Origin: Marsupella aquatica
Taxonomy: Eukaryota; Marchantiophyta
Assembly (NCBI GenBank): GCA_973895155.1
Contig: OZ316892.1
Span: 13,144,001 to 13,208,000, forward strand
Length of the DNA: 64,000 nt
Direction: 5' to 3'
Shown here: positions 46,495 through 59,440 of the stretch, one piece after another
Layout: every line of letters begins with the position of its first letter
Numbering within the stretch: position 1 is the first letter of the stretch
The notes under the pieces: generated by a model
The model's database searches: none
What the model was told of the DNA's origin: nothing
The model's input: only the letters and a program-made list of their open reading frames with translations
Program-made: the position numbers and the translations under genes

Positions 46495-48752
46495 TCAAGC
46501 CATTGGTGAATGGGTCCACAATGATTTTGTGAAAAAATCTAATCTAAACAATACAAACTGTAAAATCTATCCTACTTGTCCAACACAACATGACTACCAG
46601 CTTCCCTTTTTAATCAAACTTCTCTCTTCTCTAAGCTTAAGCTCTGCCTTTCTCCATTTGGTGAATAGTTACATTAAGGTGATGAGGCTATTAACCTCTA
46701 ATTCAAAACTTGCCAAAGCCGGATTGAAGTGAAATCTCCAGAATTTCCAATTATTTGAAATTACATTGACAAATGGGGCAAGTACACATCTTCTACAAAC
46801 ATGACTAAGCTACTAGAAAACTTAGGGTTTGTTGTTGAGAAAAGCAAGGAGAAAAGTAGACTTCTCAATTAGGCAAGGGGTCCATGAACTAATTTAATGT
46901 GAAAAGTTGATATATCATTGAAGATACATCAAAATGGTAACTATGTTTTACCCAATTGTTTGTTGTTCTAAAACTTACTTTTCTAATTTTTGATTGTTTT
47001 ACTCTTACTGAGTATAATTGTTTTTGGTTAGTACCTTGCATCAACACTAATAGTTCTGTTTATTTCTTGTAGAGAACATCATTGTTCCTGTTTGTGACTG
47101 AACTTGATGATATGGCTCAACGTGGCAGTAAAGATTTTGGTAGGAGCTTCCCCATGGGGCCTGTAAATAGATACTCTTAGACCTCTATATTAACTCCCGG
47201 ATATGGGGGTACTTTGGGCAATTCCTAAACCTGATCAAAGGGTTAGTGTTCAATGTACTAAATATAGGAAATTTGCAAATACCTACCAAGATCCAATTGG
47301 CCTATAGTGAAGGAGAGAAAGCTAGTCCACCAATTACACTGATTTTGGGGATTCCCACACTATCCAATCTTCCCCACAACCTAGACAAAACTTTCCACCA
47401 GCACCATTTCCGAACGGCGATGTAAACCTCCCATTGCATCAGCAGGAGAGTGTCCACCTAGGGCTTATACACAGAACAGCCAATTTTCCCACTTCACCCT
47501 GGGAGAATTGATTCGAAAAGTGCTCTGTATGAGAAACAATTGAGAGCCTTAGTCAGAACCAAAACACTTGCAATGCATCAATGGAATTGTGTAAAGCTCC
47601 TCCGTGCAGAATCCCCTTTTTCACGGTCTGGCTAGGGTTAGGTCATGTCAATTGTTTTGCTCTGTTCTCTCGATATGGTGGGTACCAGTAGGGCCAGAGA
47701 GTCTTTCTCCGTTGCCCAATTGTTCATATGTCGGGTACTAGCCATGGTCCCCTTCTTCAAAATCAAATTGTGTACCTTGACAATGACACTGCTGTGGTCT
47801 CTCAATCTGCAATTTCTGCACTACAAGCCTCAGCACTGCCGAAAACACTGATGCTTTGAGCCATGCTGAAGTGGATGGTGAGAGCTTTTGTCCCGAAACC
47901 TACAGCATAACAAAACCTGGCATAACAAAACCTCAGGATAGCTACATTTCTTACGGCTCACCTCAGAAAGATTATGCCTATGGTATCTCAGAACCTCAAA
48001 CCGGCTACTTATCGCAATGCTTTCGGCCACACTTCCTCCCTAGCAGACGATATTGTCCAAATCCTGTAGGATTATAAAGCCTTGGCACAGCTAAATGTTT
48101 CAATACTTTAGGTAAGCTTCCACTAAGTGTGGAAGCTTTTGTCACAGACTACACCACTGTTGAGATGGAATAGTATTGCAGTACATTCTGCTTCAGAAAC
48201 AACAAGCAACATTAGCTTACTGCGCTAAATTGTTGATCGGACCCCAGTAGAAAACGTCACTGGGAAACGAATCTTCCAACTACTGCAGAGGCCCCGGAAG
48301 TTTCCCACAATCTGCATACATAAAAAGCTAGGTACATACTCATACAAGCACGGACACACAAAAAATGTTTCGAAACTAACACATGATGTGAGGAAATGAG
48401 CTTCGTGTGATCACACTAGGTGTAAGAATGGTGTGGATTGGATCTTCTTATCAGCCATGAAGCTCAGTGTCTGACAACACGCAAGTTTAGGTGGGCTTTT
48501 GGACAGGAACCAAAATAGCTATAATTATCAAAGACAGTACTTCCCACTTGGTCCCTTCATGCTTCAATGCTATTTAGTGTACACTAACCGCGGCCTTCTT
48601 TCAACAAGTATCCTACATGATCTGAGACTTTGCTTACCAGACATCAAAACTAACACCTTAATTGCTTCTGTAACTAGTAATGCATTGAGAGATGATCAAA
48701 TCTGGGGATCATCCAGAAATATTTTAATTGCCTTTATAAAACAGAAGCATCA
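46495..48752. other. Intergenic DNA 3' of PELP1
   Basis: I see no complete gene. The part nearest 48753 lies downstream of the PELP1 stop codon and probably includes its 3' UTR. Small frames such as 47856-48077 lack family features. Confidence 0.4.
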
Positions 48753-51700
48753 TCAGTCAGAATCTGGATCCCCATCAATTATATCCGGTAGTACTCCATC
48801 AGAATCTGACTCGGTTCCAATATCTACTGCACTGTTTGAGAAGGAAAAGGTGCCAATTCCAGGCGCCTTGGGCCTCGCTAATCTAGGTGATCCACCATCT
48901 AAATAATCACCAGTTTCTATAGTATTGTCACCTGCATCCATTTCTCCTGAGGCAACATTAATGTTATCTGCCTTATTCGCTAAGCCGTTCTTTGAGTAAC
49001 CTAAGCTATGCAGTTGAGAGATTGAAAGAATATTTGGTTTACTGGGTGATGGGCAATCATCACCCCTCCCGGTCACTTGTAGAGATAAAGACGATACACC
49101 AAGCGCACTAGGTACGCCTGGGTCTTTCTGAGAATCCTGCTCACGTGTGGTTGGAGGAAGCTCAACTCCATGACTTTCTTCATTCTTCAACAAAGATTCC
49201 TCAAGCGCGCCAGTGGACGTTTTATTCTCTTCATATGATCTTACAAAGTTTTCTCCATCCCGCAAGGTTTTCCCCATTGCTGGACTACCGCAACCATTGG
49301 AAAATTGTTCCTTGGAACCATAATAGCCACCTCCAGAGGCGCCCACATGTCGGTCCAAACTCCCATTGAACTCATCCACAAGAATGTTATCATCTTCATA
49401 CAAGAGGCCATCGTCCTCGCCAAAGTCCTCTCCATAGCCCAACCAGGTGTCAACTTCAGCCCAAGGATCCATTGCAATCTGGCCTACTTTTAAAGTCGGG
49501 GGGGCAACAGAACCTGTAAAGTTGATATTTGCCACAGTTGTTGGGACCACTGAAATAGTCCCAGCAGTTGTGGGATGTTTCCCAGGTCTCGGCAGGTGTG
49601 GAACTAAGGTACCTGTAGAAACAGCTCTGCCTGCAGCAAACCCAGCTGAAGTCGCACCCAGAGGTGGAAGGCAACGAGGGTGAATGAGAGGTTCCAAAGC
49701 GAGAAGAGCGTGTGCTGATATTTCTGCCACATCTGAACCTGCTTCTTGTCGTCCTGCAAAGAATGATGCACTTTATAATAAGTACAAAAGAATGATGCAC
49801 TTTATAATAAGTACAAAATTGCATGGAGAGGATCAACATATCTTACATTAAAATACATAGGTCTTGCTTTGTTGTCATCAGTACTACTCTCACTCGATCA
49901 CAAACGAGTATTAGGAATGGTCAGTGAAAGGAATGACCGTATGGGTGGATCGCAGAACCAAAGAGTAATCAAGCAAACAAAGAGTAATCAGAGAGGGGTT
50001 CCATGGGCCTATTTACGGCTTCGAATACTTTCGGGGTTAGAACCCGAGTAGCAAAAACAATGCTGGGAGGGATTACCTTTTCTGAAGATTGCCAATCCTT
50101 GAGCAAGATATGGTGGTCGATGACAGCATGGAGAAAGAAGTGAAGCCAACAATGCTCGGTAGGCAGCCACCTGAAATTCTGTTGAAGAGAAAGAAGTGGT
50201 CCCTTCCATATATGTGCTATCGTCGTCAAAAATAAGGCTTGCACATCTTGTGCCCGTCGCTGCTCCCATGGCCACACTGGCCACAACTCCATCTACTTCT
50301 GCTCTCCAACGGTCAGGTAACAAAGCACCCCCCTGTTCCAAGAAAACAATTCAGTAAACAATTATGTGACAGGCTTATCCTAAGCAACTCCCGTGCTGGT
50401 CAATAAAAAAATCTGGACCACTCTAGACTATCAACGCGGAGAGAAGAACAAAGTCGTTTGCGATGAACCTAAGCGTCAAAAACCCGTGACTGAATATCTA
50501 CCGTACTGTAGATCATAACATGAAAAAATCTTGTTACAACGTCTCTCGAATATACAAGGTCGTTCTAATATGAACAATAATAAGTAACTGTTCTCATGCA
50601 ACTTGTTCCCTTTCCAGACCAAAAAACAAAAGGGTCTTAAACCTGAACGAATACAAGCTGTACTGCTCTACCGCAACTAAGAACCGCGACTCAAAAGAAA
50701 CTTACACAGGTGAGAAGGGCATCGAGTGCTCTCAAGGCAGCAATTTGAACCGCGACTGTCGCAGTACCTTCAGCAACATTCGAGAGATTTTCTGTAGCAC
50801 CATTACTTTGATGATCATTGGGCTGACCACCAGGATCTTTCCGCTTGCGAAGGTTGACTGTTTGTCCATTCCACGCTCCAGGGGTCCACCCTGACACATT
50901 TGACCTTGGAGTCCGTGCTGACTTGGGAGATAATACAGATGTACCAAGTGTTGACCCTTTCAAGTCTGCCAAGGCGCTCCCTACAACAGCTGGTGCTAGT
51001 GCAGATGCCATCCCTGATGTTTCATCTCAATTAAGTCAATAGGAGTTTGAAAGATTTAGAGCCCAGAATCAATCATATTCCCCAATTAATCAAAAGATAT
51101 CTCGAAGACATACGATCAAGTGCTGGTCATCAGAGAATCAACGAATGAATTCCTACAAGGATCTACGGATACTGACGCGCTAACTGTGTGTTTTTTATGG
51201 CAATTGAGATTCAGATCTGCAATTGGATTGGGATGATAAAACTTGAGGAAGTTCCCGGAGCAACCCTTTCAACTCAGACTGTACTCATCAATTATTACAT
51301 TATTACATTATTACAGCTTACATCTCAAGCGCAATAGCTGAATTTCTACCTGCCCCCATGGCCATAAAAAGCTGTCGAGCAAAATCATAAAGTTTAATCC
51401 GTAAAACTGGTGTAGCTGCTCCACAACGTCGGAAGTATTCCGATACAAGGCGCACAACATCACCTCCGTGAGGTAGCAGCTGACTGCAAAATTTCCCACT
51501 TTAGAATCAGGAACTGTACTGGAAATAGCTGGATTCAGAAAACACATCTAAAAAAATGAGGTCGATTGGTTCTACAAATTGCACACAAGCAATCTACAGT
51601 AGGTGTAACCGAGGCGGGTGGATGTAGGCTGTCCAGCTGACTGTACCTGCGAACTCCACAAAGCACGGCAGTAAGAAGATCCAGTGCACTGAGATGAAGA

Positions 51701-54700
51701 GCTGGAATTTCCAAGCACAGAGACACTTGGTGGACACTAGACACGGGAGCACCAAGAGGAGGTGGGGTTGGTAGCCGTGATCCATCCACCCGTAACATTC
51801 TCATGGCCAGAGCCAATAAGGGACCGATTGGAACGGGGACCTTCAGCAAGAAAAAACAACAACAAAATAAGTGACATCAGTTGCATCCATTGATGTTAGT
51901 CACTGCAGAAATTCACCTTAAAAACTGGTAAGAATTAGGCCAGTAGTGACTGGGAGAGTCAATACTTAACAAAGCAATCATAAAACCAGAACGAGTCCTA
52001 TGAGGAATTGAAAGTGCATGAAAGATCAATGCGATGGGCTATTATCTGTAAAGCTAAGACAGACCGGAACTGGGTAAGGATTGGTCAGCAAGTAGTGGCA
52101 GCACTGAAGAAGAGATCCAACACGAGGAACTAGCTGTTGCCAAAAACTTTTTGCAGCTTGGGCAGAGGCATTTGCTGCCACTGAAGGTCCTCCTAAGGGC
52201 CATGGGGGATCCTGACCCGTAGGTAGTAAAGTTGCTAAGGCGTCTTCAGCACTCGCCGCTGCATGACAGAGTTGTTTTAGAATACTTAGTAGACTACAAT
52301 TGGGTACATACCAGTGTTACTTTGGTCTTTACGGAATTACAGCTAGTTAGGAGCAAACTTTCAAATTCGTGGCCGTACAAAGCCCAAACATGCTTCCGGA
52401 TGAGAAACAATGCATACCATCTTCCATCCCCGTAAATGCGTACTCCAGTTCTGTATTTATGGCAATTAAAATACGCCGAATCATTGAGCTCCATGTTGCT
52501 GCATCCCCATGTGCTTTTGGAAGAAGAGATAAAGACAGCGCACACTTCTGTAGAAACACAGCGGATTGGATCACCATAACCGAATAGTGGCACTTTAAAA
52601 AAACTAGCGCTCCTATTCTATGATAAACAAGACACCTTGCGTGTGTGTTCATCAGTCAGTACTCAGAGAAAAAAACAGTCGTGTGCACCCCGAGAAATGA
52701 TAGAGCATCAGAAGGTAGACAGTTTTTCCACCAATTTGACTGTTGCCGTGGAAGTTGGAAGGTTTTGTCAGAAAAGATCAGACTCACATGAGAGAGGGAT
52801 GTGCTTTCAGCATCCATGAGCCGTGCCACCAGCAAGGACTCCAACTGTACACCTCATTCATTACTGACGTCAATAAGAAGTTTAACTCCAAACTGCAGCA
52901 TATTGAGCGCTACTCTAAGAAAGGGAACAAAAATGGTGACGAGGCCCAAACCGAAGCAGTGAAGTCAAGGTTCGACAAATACATTGTTAGATTGCTGGCG
53001 AAGGCAGGCAGGAAAATATCGTAAAATAGCAGACAGCAGGTCGATCACCTCCTTCTGCTCCCCAAAGCACACACAAATCATCCCTACAAACGTTTTAATA
53101 CTTGCGACTGTTCAAAATATGGACTACATTATGCTGTCTTTAAAGGTGGCTAAGGTTTCCTTTCTCACAGCAACGTAGACCTTCAATTAAAAAACATGGA
53201 TTGGTTGAATCTACAGCGTTCCACTGACCTGCAAAGTAACTCAGATGTTACAAAGGATCATAAAAGAAGAAGTAGAACACTAGAAGAAATCCCTCTTCAT
53301 GCTCCCTAACCAGTGAAGACAAACCTGTCGCTGTGGCTAAATAGAGCACATCTGAATTGATAACTGTCACTATCGTTCATCAACTCTAGGACCTTCCGCT
53401 CTGAAAGAGTTTATACACACCCATATGCCACTTGAATCTTTGTCACCCAGAATTTGAAGAATGGGCTGCACCAGCTTCGATATCAGAGCTGCCCCATCGC
53501 GACGTACACCCGCATGTTCTACTAGAGTCCCCAATCTGAATCAGTTGCCAAAATATACATGTCAACCTAAAAATCTTTTCGGGGTGAGAAAACGTACGTA
53601 TTGGAGCATCGTTTGAAGGAATTCCTCCAAATCATGTTCTAATATTTGGAGCCCTACTCCGACCAGGATGTTAATGGCTACAGCATATCGGAAATGTGAA
53701 GTTGCTAAGAGTTTGCCGATACCAACATACGCAGCATGACCTCAAATAACCTCGAAATCTGATAGGTGAGTGCTCTCAAAAGTTCTGTTGCATCTAAAGC
53801 TGTCAGTGATGTATGTTACTTTATGATCGTGTAATGGTGTTACTGGAAGCCGCGTGGGACAATGCGCATAGACATTTCAAGCAATGCAGACAGGAAGGGC
53901 ATCAACCTGGTAAGCAGATCTGTCAGAGACGCACAAGCAGCTGCTCGAATGAACACAGAATCTGTGGACTGCTGCGTTGTTAGGCATATCAAAGGATCAG
54001 GATATTGAAAACCATCTGACAAATAGCCAAGTAGATTCATTCAGGGCTTCCACTAAGAGGAGAAAGGGCAAATCATCCACAGAAATATTACTAGTTTGGA
54101 ACTTGAACAGAAATAGACGACAGAGAATTGTGAGTACCGCGAAACAATTTAATGACCAAATAGAAGCACAAGAAGTTTCCAGGCAACTTTGTGCCATTCA
54201 ACACTTCATCAAGAGAAGCAGACACAGAAATGAATTAGAAAGAAGAACCTTCAACGGCAGTAGTAATTTTTGAAACCACAGAGTATAGAGCTCCAAAAAG
54301 CGTTGACGAGAGCATTCTTGGCACATCACTCCTAGAAGACATAAGCCCGCCCACCGGTTCTCTGCCTATAACACACATAGCAGTCCAAGCTTCATCGCGG
54401 CACTCTCCATCTATTCAATTCTATCAACTGTAAACCGATAGAATGCGACGAAGACCGAGAGAAACGAGACCTAAATGTCTCCAATATTGTACTCATGTTG
54501 GCAGAAGCGATCTAAATTCCAGATTCGAGCCTTTCCCAAGATAATACACATTGAGAAGATGAACGTCTAAGATGCAAGCCCTTTGTGTATCTAAAATGTA
54601 TGGGATTCAGAAAAGAATATTTTCCAATCCCAGAGGGCACCAGAAAGCAAGGAAAGCGATGTGCGTGCTCCGTTTGCATCATTCATTCAGGGAGCAGAAG

Positions 54701-54990
54701 CCGAGGAATACACTTACCACCGTGCTGCACAGGAGACCCATAAGGTGATCAATCCATGCATCGACTGCTCCTTTTCTAGGATCGCTGGTCTTGCTCAGTC
54801 CTGCCGTTCCAGGAATTGGAGATTCAGAGAGAAGATGATGCCGCCGAATTGAAGCCACGGCTACAGAAAGCTGAGCTGGAGATCGCGGGAGCTGTTTCTC
54901 GTCTCGTAGATGAGCCATCATGATTGAATGTAGCAACCGTGGCTTCAGACGAGGATCATAAACGTTGAACAAAGACTCTTCGGAAGCCAT
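48753..54990 (-). CDS. PELP1: PELP1/RIX1-type ribosome-biogenesis scaffold, multi-exon
   Basis: PELP1 (yeast Rix1) is the scaffold of the nucleolar complex with TEX10/Ipi1 and WDR18/Ipi3 that matures pre-60S ribosomes. The start at 54990 opens MASEESLFNVYDPRLKPRLL, typical of plant PELP1. Confident exons: 54990-54718, 54365-54249 (RWAGLCLLGVMCQECS), 53971-53907 (AAACASLTDLLTR), 53535-53421 (ALISKLVQPILQILGD) and 49753-48753. Other clear pieces are LESLLVARLMDAESTSLSH (about 52838-52790), KCALSLSLLPKAHGDAATW (about 52560), GQDPPWPLGG (about 52200), PIGPLLALAMRMLRVDGSRL (about 51820), LLPHGGDVVRLVSEYFRRC (51480-51420), VQIAALRALDALLT (50740), WRAEVDGVVASVAMG (50300) and EISAHALLALEPLIHPR. Helical-repeat (RIX1) character is followed by an acidic, disordered tail ending DIIDGDPDSD. 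The exon or exons between 53420 and about 52850 were not resolved, so the total length is unknown. Confidence 0.85.
49758..49815. repeat. Exact 29-bp tandem duplication at a PELP1 splice acceptor
   Basis: AAGAATGATGCACTTTATAA plus nine more bases is repeated exactly at a 29-bp period. On the minus strand the first copy runs straight into the TGCAG acceptor of the last PELP1 exon (49753), so the branch-point and pyrimidine region of that intron is present twice. Confidence 0.92.
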
Positions 54991-56000
54991 CCTGCCGGAT
55001 TCCTCAGATCAAGGAGCTGTTTATAGAAGATAGGTAGAGGTTGTAATGTAATTAGGTTGTCAACTTCGCATTGCAGGTGCTGGTTGTGCGGATATTATCA
55101 TCCTGTAGAGAAATCTCCCATTTGGATTCGGGACGCTCGTATTTGTAAACATCCGACGCTAGTGAGGTGTAGCAAAACAGAACCTCGTGGATCAGGTAAA
55201 CCCGAGGCGAGAATTTAGGAGCACATTCTGTTTCTGGCACGGACACAGTTTCCCTTCACTTCCATTGACGCAGTTTATTCTCTTGCCGGAATAATGTGTA
55301 GCAAAATATTTATCCCGGGAAAACTCCGTGAATGCCATCGTGATAACGAATCGCAACATAGTTACCCTACTCGGCTGTTGAGTCCACAAAGGGTGCGACA
55401 GCGGATCTTGTTCTTACATCCAACGCCTGCTTCATTCTTCCAACTCACACACTTACCCACTCGCATAGAAAGAAAATCTCCCTACCCCTACACTCCGATT
55501 GGCCTCGTCTGCACAGAAGCGGAGAGTCCAGGAGACGCGGATTGTTCAAAAAAAGGTTCACAAATGCTCCTTTTTCTCTCCTTCAACTCCTCTCTATTTC
55601 TCATTCCCCCCAAAATCTTCAACGCGTATCTCAAGTGGTCAAATTCTTCGAGGTTTCTCGTGGCGTCATAGCTTGCATCTCGAAAGTCGAAGGACCGGGT
55701 AGTTCAGTAGATATTACGGAGTACTTTCTCAGAGACTAACTTCCTATTCTTGACAATAAATGTCATCTATCTATTCAGATAACTGTACATCTCCGCGCCC
55801 TCTAAACCAGCGGAAGCGTCTTCGACATAATAAGAAAGGGCAACGGAACAGAGCTCCTCCCTTGTTTTCAAAAGAAAAGTGAACGAGCTAGTCTTCTTTA
55901 TTTTAACGGAACTGCCTTTACATTTTGTCTTCTCCTTTCCCCGTCCCGGCCCCCCTCCCCCTCCTCGAATCATTTATTGCCCCACTTTGAAATCTAACTA
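54991..56000 (-). promoter_or_regulatory. 5' flank and putative promoter of PELP1
   Basis: The stretch lies upstream of the PELP1 start on the minus strand. A polypyrimidine stretch (about 55560-55620) and a C-rich stretch (55935-55965) are present. Overlapping short frames at 55294-55739 have no recognisable family. The assignment rests on position. Confidence 0.35.
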
Positions 56001-58664
56001 TACTGGCCTGAATGCCCATTCTTTTAATTTTATTTTGATAAAAATATAAAAATTATCAAACTAACATGTTTTATATCTCCTCATTCTTTCATACACATAT
56101 TTCAATATGTGTGACCCCTAGAGTCACAGTCTAGATGCTTCACTCTAAAAAACCAAGACTTGAAGGCTAGTTTAGGATTGAGATTAGTTATATAGAGAAT
56201 AGCTGCTTCTCTTGGGGGTCTATGGTCAGAGTGAAGTCTCTAGTCATTGACTCTTGGGGTGTAACCAAAGCTAGGGCTGCAAGTGAAAACAAGGAATGTT
56301 GCAGGGTGTGTCTCAAAAAATGGCAAGGGGGCTTGAATATAGTCATCTGCATTTGTTTTCAAGGACAGGCACTTGGGCTAGTTGACATAAGATGAGCACA
56401 CAAGCCCCCCTTGAAAACAAAATTGCCTAATTTACCCTTTGGTTCTCAACCATCCATGCATACCATTGTGATGCCCAAGTCTGATACGAATAACATTCAT
56501 CCATCTAATGAAAAACAATTATTGTACCCTTTAGGAGGGATCAATTGTTCCCATTTTGGGCTCACCTGCCCAACTAAACCCTAAACCCTAAGCCACATGA
56601 CAAGCATTTGGAAAGGTTGTATTGTTGAACAACCACTAGAATGATATTCCTCATGCAATGCATGCGTGGCAGAAATATTGCTGTGGGCAGAGTGTACTTT
56701 CTGGCAATGATTCACTTCTTGACCAAGGACTGAAAAGGTAAGGGCCAGGAATATATACCCTCTTGATAACAGATAAAGAGGACTGATCCTTCAGATGAAC
56801 AGAATATTGAACAGAGGGATGAACATTAAATATGAAAGACTTATGTTGAGCCATCTTCACAATCATCTTGTCACGTTTTGGTTTTTTAAAGATCACAAGC
56901 GAGAGTATGGTTGACCTATTGATCTGAGAGAAAGGGATTTGGTGCAGAGGGATGGACCCTGCAATCTGAAGCCGCACATTGAGGGTGAGCTAGCAGAGGT
57001 AAAGTGTTCCCACTAGGTTGAGACAATGTTTTAGGTTGCTGCCAATTTTTAAAAGTTTCGGCCAAAACCATTCAATTTATCCGCTGTTTAACCCCACTAC
57101 ATAGGATGAGGATTTGGATCTAAGGCGGGGCCTGGTCCGAGGGCCTCTCCCCCCCCTGGTCCTCACATGAGAAAGAGAAAGGGATGCCACAGGCCCACAT
57201 GAAAGTAGTGGCATATATAGGTAGGCACATAGTGCCTGGTATCTTTGATTAAATACTAGGAAGTACCCATGTAGCATAGTATCTAATCAGAGCTCCAGCC
57301 TCCATCTAGGTGATTTGCCAAGATGACATAACCTATGGGTACTAGGTAGGCCCATTCCATTTTGTACATACCGGTATGTTCCCCTTTTTCAACATGATAT
57401 TTAAACCACATGTTTTGAGCATTATGTATGTACCCTAGTTGTTGGATGTAACCATAAACCCTAACCCTATAGACCCTTAAATAACAACTCCTTGAAACCT
57501 TGTAGTCCACCTCCAAATCATTTTAATAGTTCATTTATAATTTGTTCTCCTTAGCATCCATAGGTCAGTTACTCTGCCTCCCTTTCGGATTAAATTTGGC
57601 TGCCGCCACCCTATATGTGCTCTATCTCTATGGGCATATTTACTCTTGCTTGGCCCTGCATGCCAAGCTTTGTATATGGGCATTTGGTGGGGTCCAGGCA
57701 TGCAATTGCTCCAAGCATTGCATCTAGTGCGGACCTTACCACATGGAACTCGCGACTACTTGTGCTGCAGACTACGATTTCCGTGAAGCCTAGGGTGTTC
57801 ATTGTTGTGTTATTCTCTCTCGTTGACCCGATCCTTCCCTTCCGAAACCCTTATTTAGCCTTTCCCAGTGAAGGGCAGACATAACTATTAAGTCTTAGAG
57901 CCCTCACTCTGCTCAAGAATCTCTGAATTAGTCGATCTAGATTGCATTGTACCATCCAGACCTCTACACCGTGATACAGTATAGCTCTGACCATGCATTG
58001 TACACAGGGTATGCGTCACATTCCAAGTGCATAAGAAATCTTTTATGCACTTTCCCAATTATGGCATGTATGCATTGAGCAAACTTTTTTTTTAATATTT
58101 TAATAGAAGTTTTTTGTCAATTTAATGAGTACGTTGCATCTGTGGCGTCATTTATTTTCTTCCAACCCCATCACACACAAATAAATATAGAGTTTGTTTT
58201 GGATTTAGCGGAAGACATTTAATTTTTTGGGGAAGAAAATTAGGGATCTCCTTATCCAATTTTGAGGGTTTTAAATAAAGATGTGGGGTTTAGACCAAAT
58301 TTTGGAATGTTCCTAAAATATCCCCCAAAAAAGGTTTAAAATATATACTTTAGAAAACTTTTTGTTCTTCTGTTTTAGGGTGAAATGGGACCCCTATTAG
58401 AGTGGGACTCTCCAGTGTTGTCCTAAAGCAATTCTGAGGACGAACTGAACAAAGTGCGTGAACCCATGACCAGAGCAAAAAGGCATCCATAGACACCTTA
58501 ACACAATTGGGCACAAAACAACACACCCTAAGGCCACTATGGTCAAAACCTTGGGACGGGTATGGGTCCTAGTTAGCCACCCTATAATGGCAAATGGATC
58601 CAACTATAGCCCCACATGTAGTGCTTAGTGTGGTCATCCTAGTGGATGAACCGCCTTTGAATAC
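56001..58664. other. Intergenic DNA, no gene seen
   Basis: AT-rich, without exons I can support. AAACCCTAAACCCTAA (about 56576-56591) is two and a half copies of the plant telomere unit, better called a telo-box than a telomeric block. Confidence 0.4.
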
Positions 58665-58885
58665 TAAAATAGGCCATGCTCAAAGGGTTCTTCCACCTAG
58701 CTTGTAGTAGTTGCATCTAAGAGAAGAGAAATTACTCTAGAATAGAGTGGGGGTAACTATCACTACACCTCTTGAGAAATAAAAGTGGCCATGATAAAAG
58801 GGTTCTTCCACCCAGCTTGTAACAGTTGCATATAAGAGGAGAGAAACTCCTCTACAATAGAGTGGGAGTAACTATCACTACAAGT
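58665..58885. repeat. Tandem duplication of a 115-bp unit
   Basis: GGCCATG(C/A)T...GGGTTCTTCCACC(T/C)AGCTTGTA...GTTGCAT(C/A)TAAGAG...AATAGAGTGG...GTAACTATCACTACA occurs from about 58671 and again from about 58787. GGGTTCTTCCACC starts at 58685 and 58800. No gene is seen. Confidence 0.88.
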
Positions 58886-59169
58886 CTAGCTACTTCTACG
58901 TTGCCAAAAGGAGGTGGGGCAAATCTGACCAATCCTAGTTCGTGGATGCATGGCTGCTACTCAACATAGCATTATGGATTAAAGCTAGAAGTCCCATGGT
59001 AGCTAGGGCATCTTGGGCCTTAGTGAAAGCATAGTCTGTTTGGAGACTCTTGGTCTATTGTAGAAGTATGGAGCATGGCGCTATTGAGGATCAGTCTCAA
59101 GGGACACCTAGTAGAAGGGGAGTTGAAAAACTTGGGGCACCTTTGAAGCCATAGAGTGCTAATCCCCTG

Positions 59170-59269
59170 NNNNNNNNNNNNNNNNNNNNNNNNNNNNNNN
59201 NNNNNNNNNNNNNNNNNNNNNNNNNNNNNNNNNNNNNNNNNNNNNNNNNNNNNNNNNNNNNNNNNNNNN
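59170..59269. other. Assembly gap, exactly 100 N
   Basis: A run of exactly 100 N is the conventional placeholder for a gap of unknown size, so sequence on the two sides may not be truly adjacent. Any translated frame crossing it is meaningless. Confidence 1.
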
Positions 59270-59351
59270 GGCGCCCCAAGCTATGAGTGTTGTTTTTGTC
59301 CTCCTTACCGGCTTACCTGTTCTGTCCCCACAGGTATGTACTAAGCAATAA

Positions 59352-59440
59352 TTGCCTGGGAATTCGCTTAAGTACTTTCCCCCTTGTTATTCAGGTTGCC
59401 TGGGAATTCGCTTAAGTACTTTCCCCTTTGTTATTATCAG
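59352..59440. repeat. Tandem duplication of a 44-bp unit
   Basis: TTGCCTGGGAATTCGCTTAA...TTTCCCC(C/T)TTGTTATT...CAGG occurs at 59352 and 59396, almost identical. It lies close to the assembly gap. Confidence 0.9.

Noticed and set aside
56576-56591. Telomere-like AAACCCTAAACCCTAA
   Set aside because: Only about two and a half copies, in unique DNA; it fits a telo-box or chance better than an interstitial telomere.
59097-59344. Open frames on both strands crossing 59170-59269
   Set aside because: They consist mainly of translated N bases from the assembly gap.
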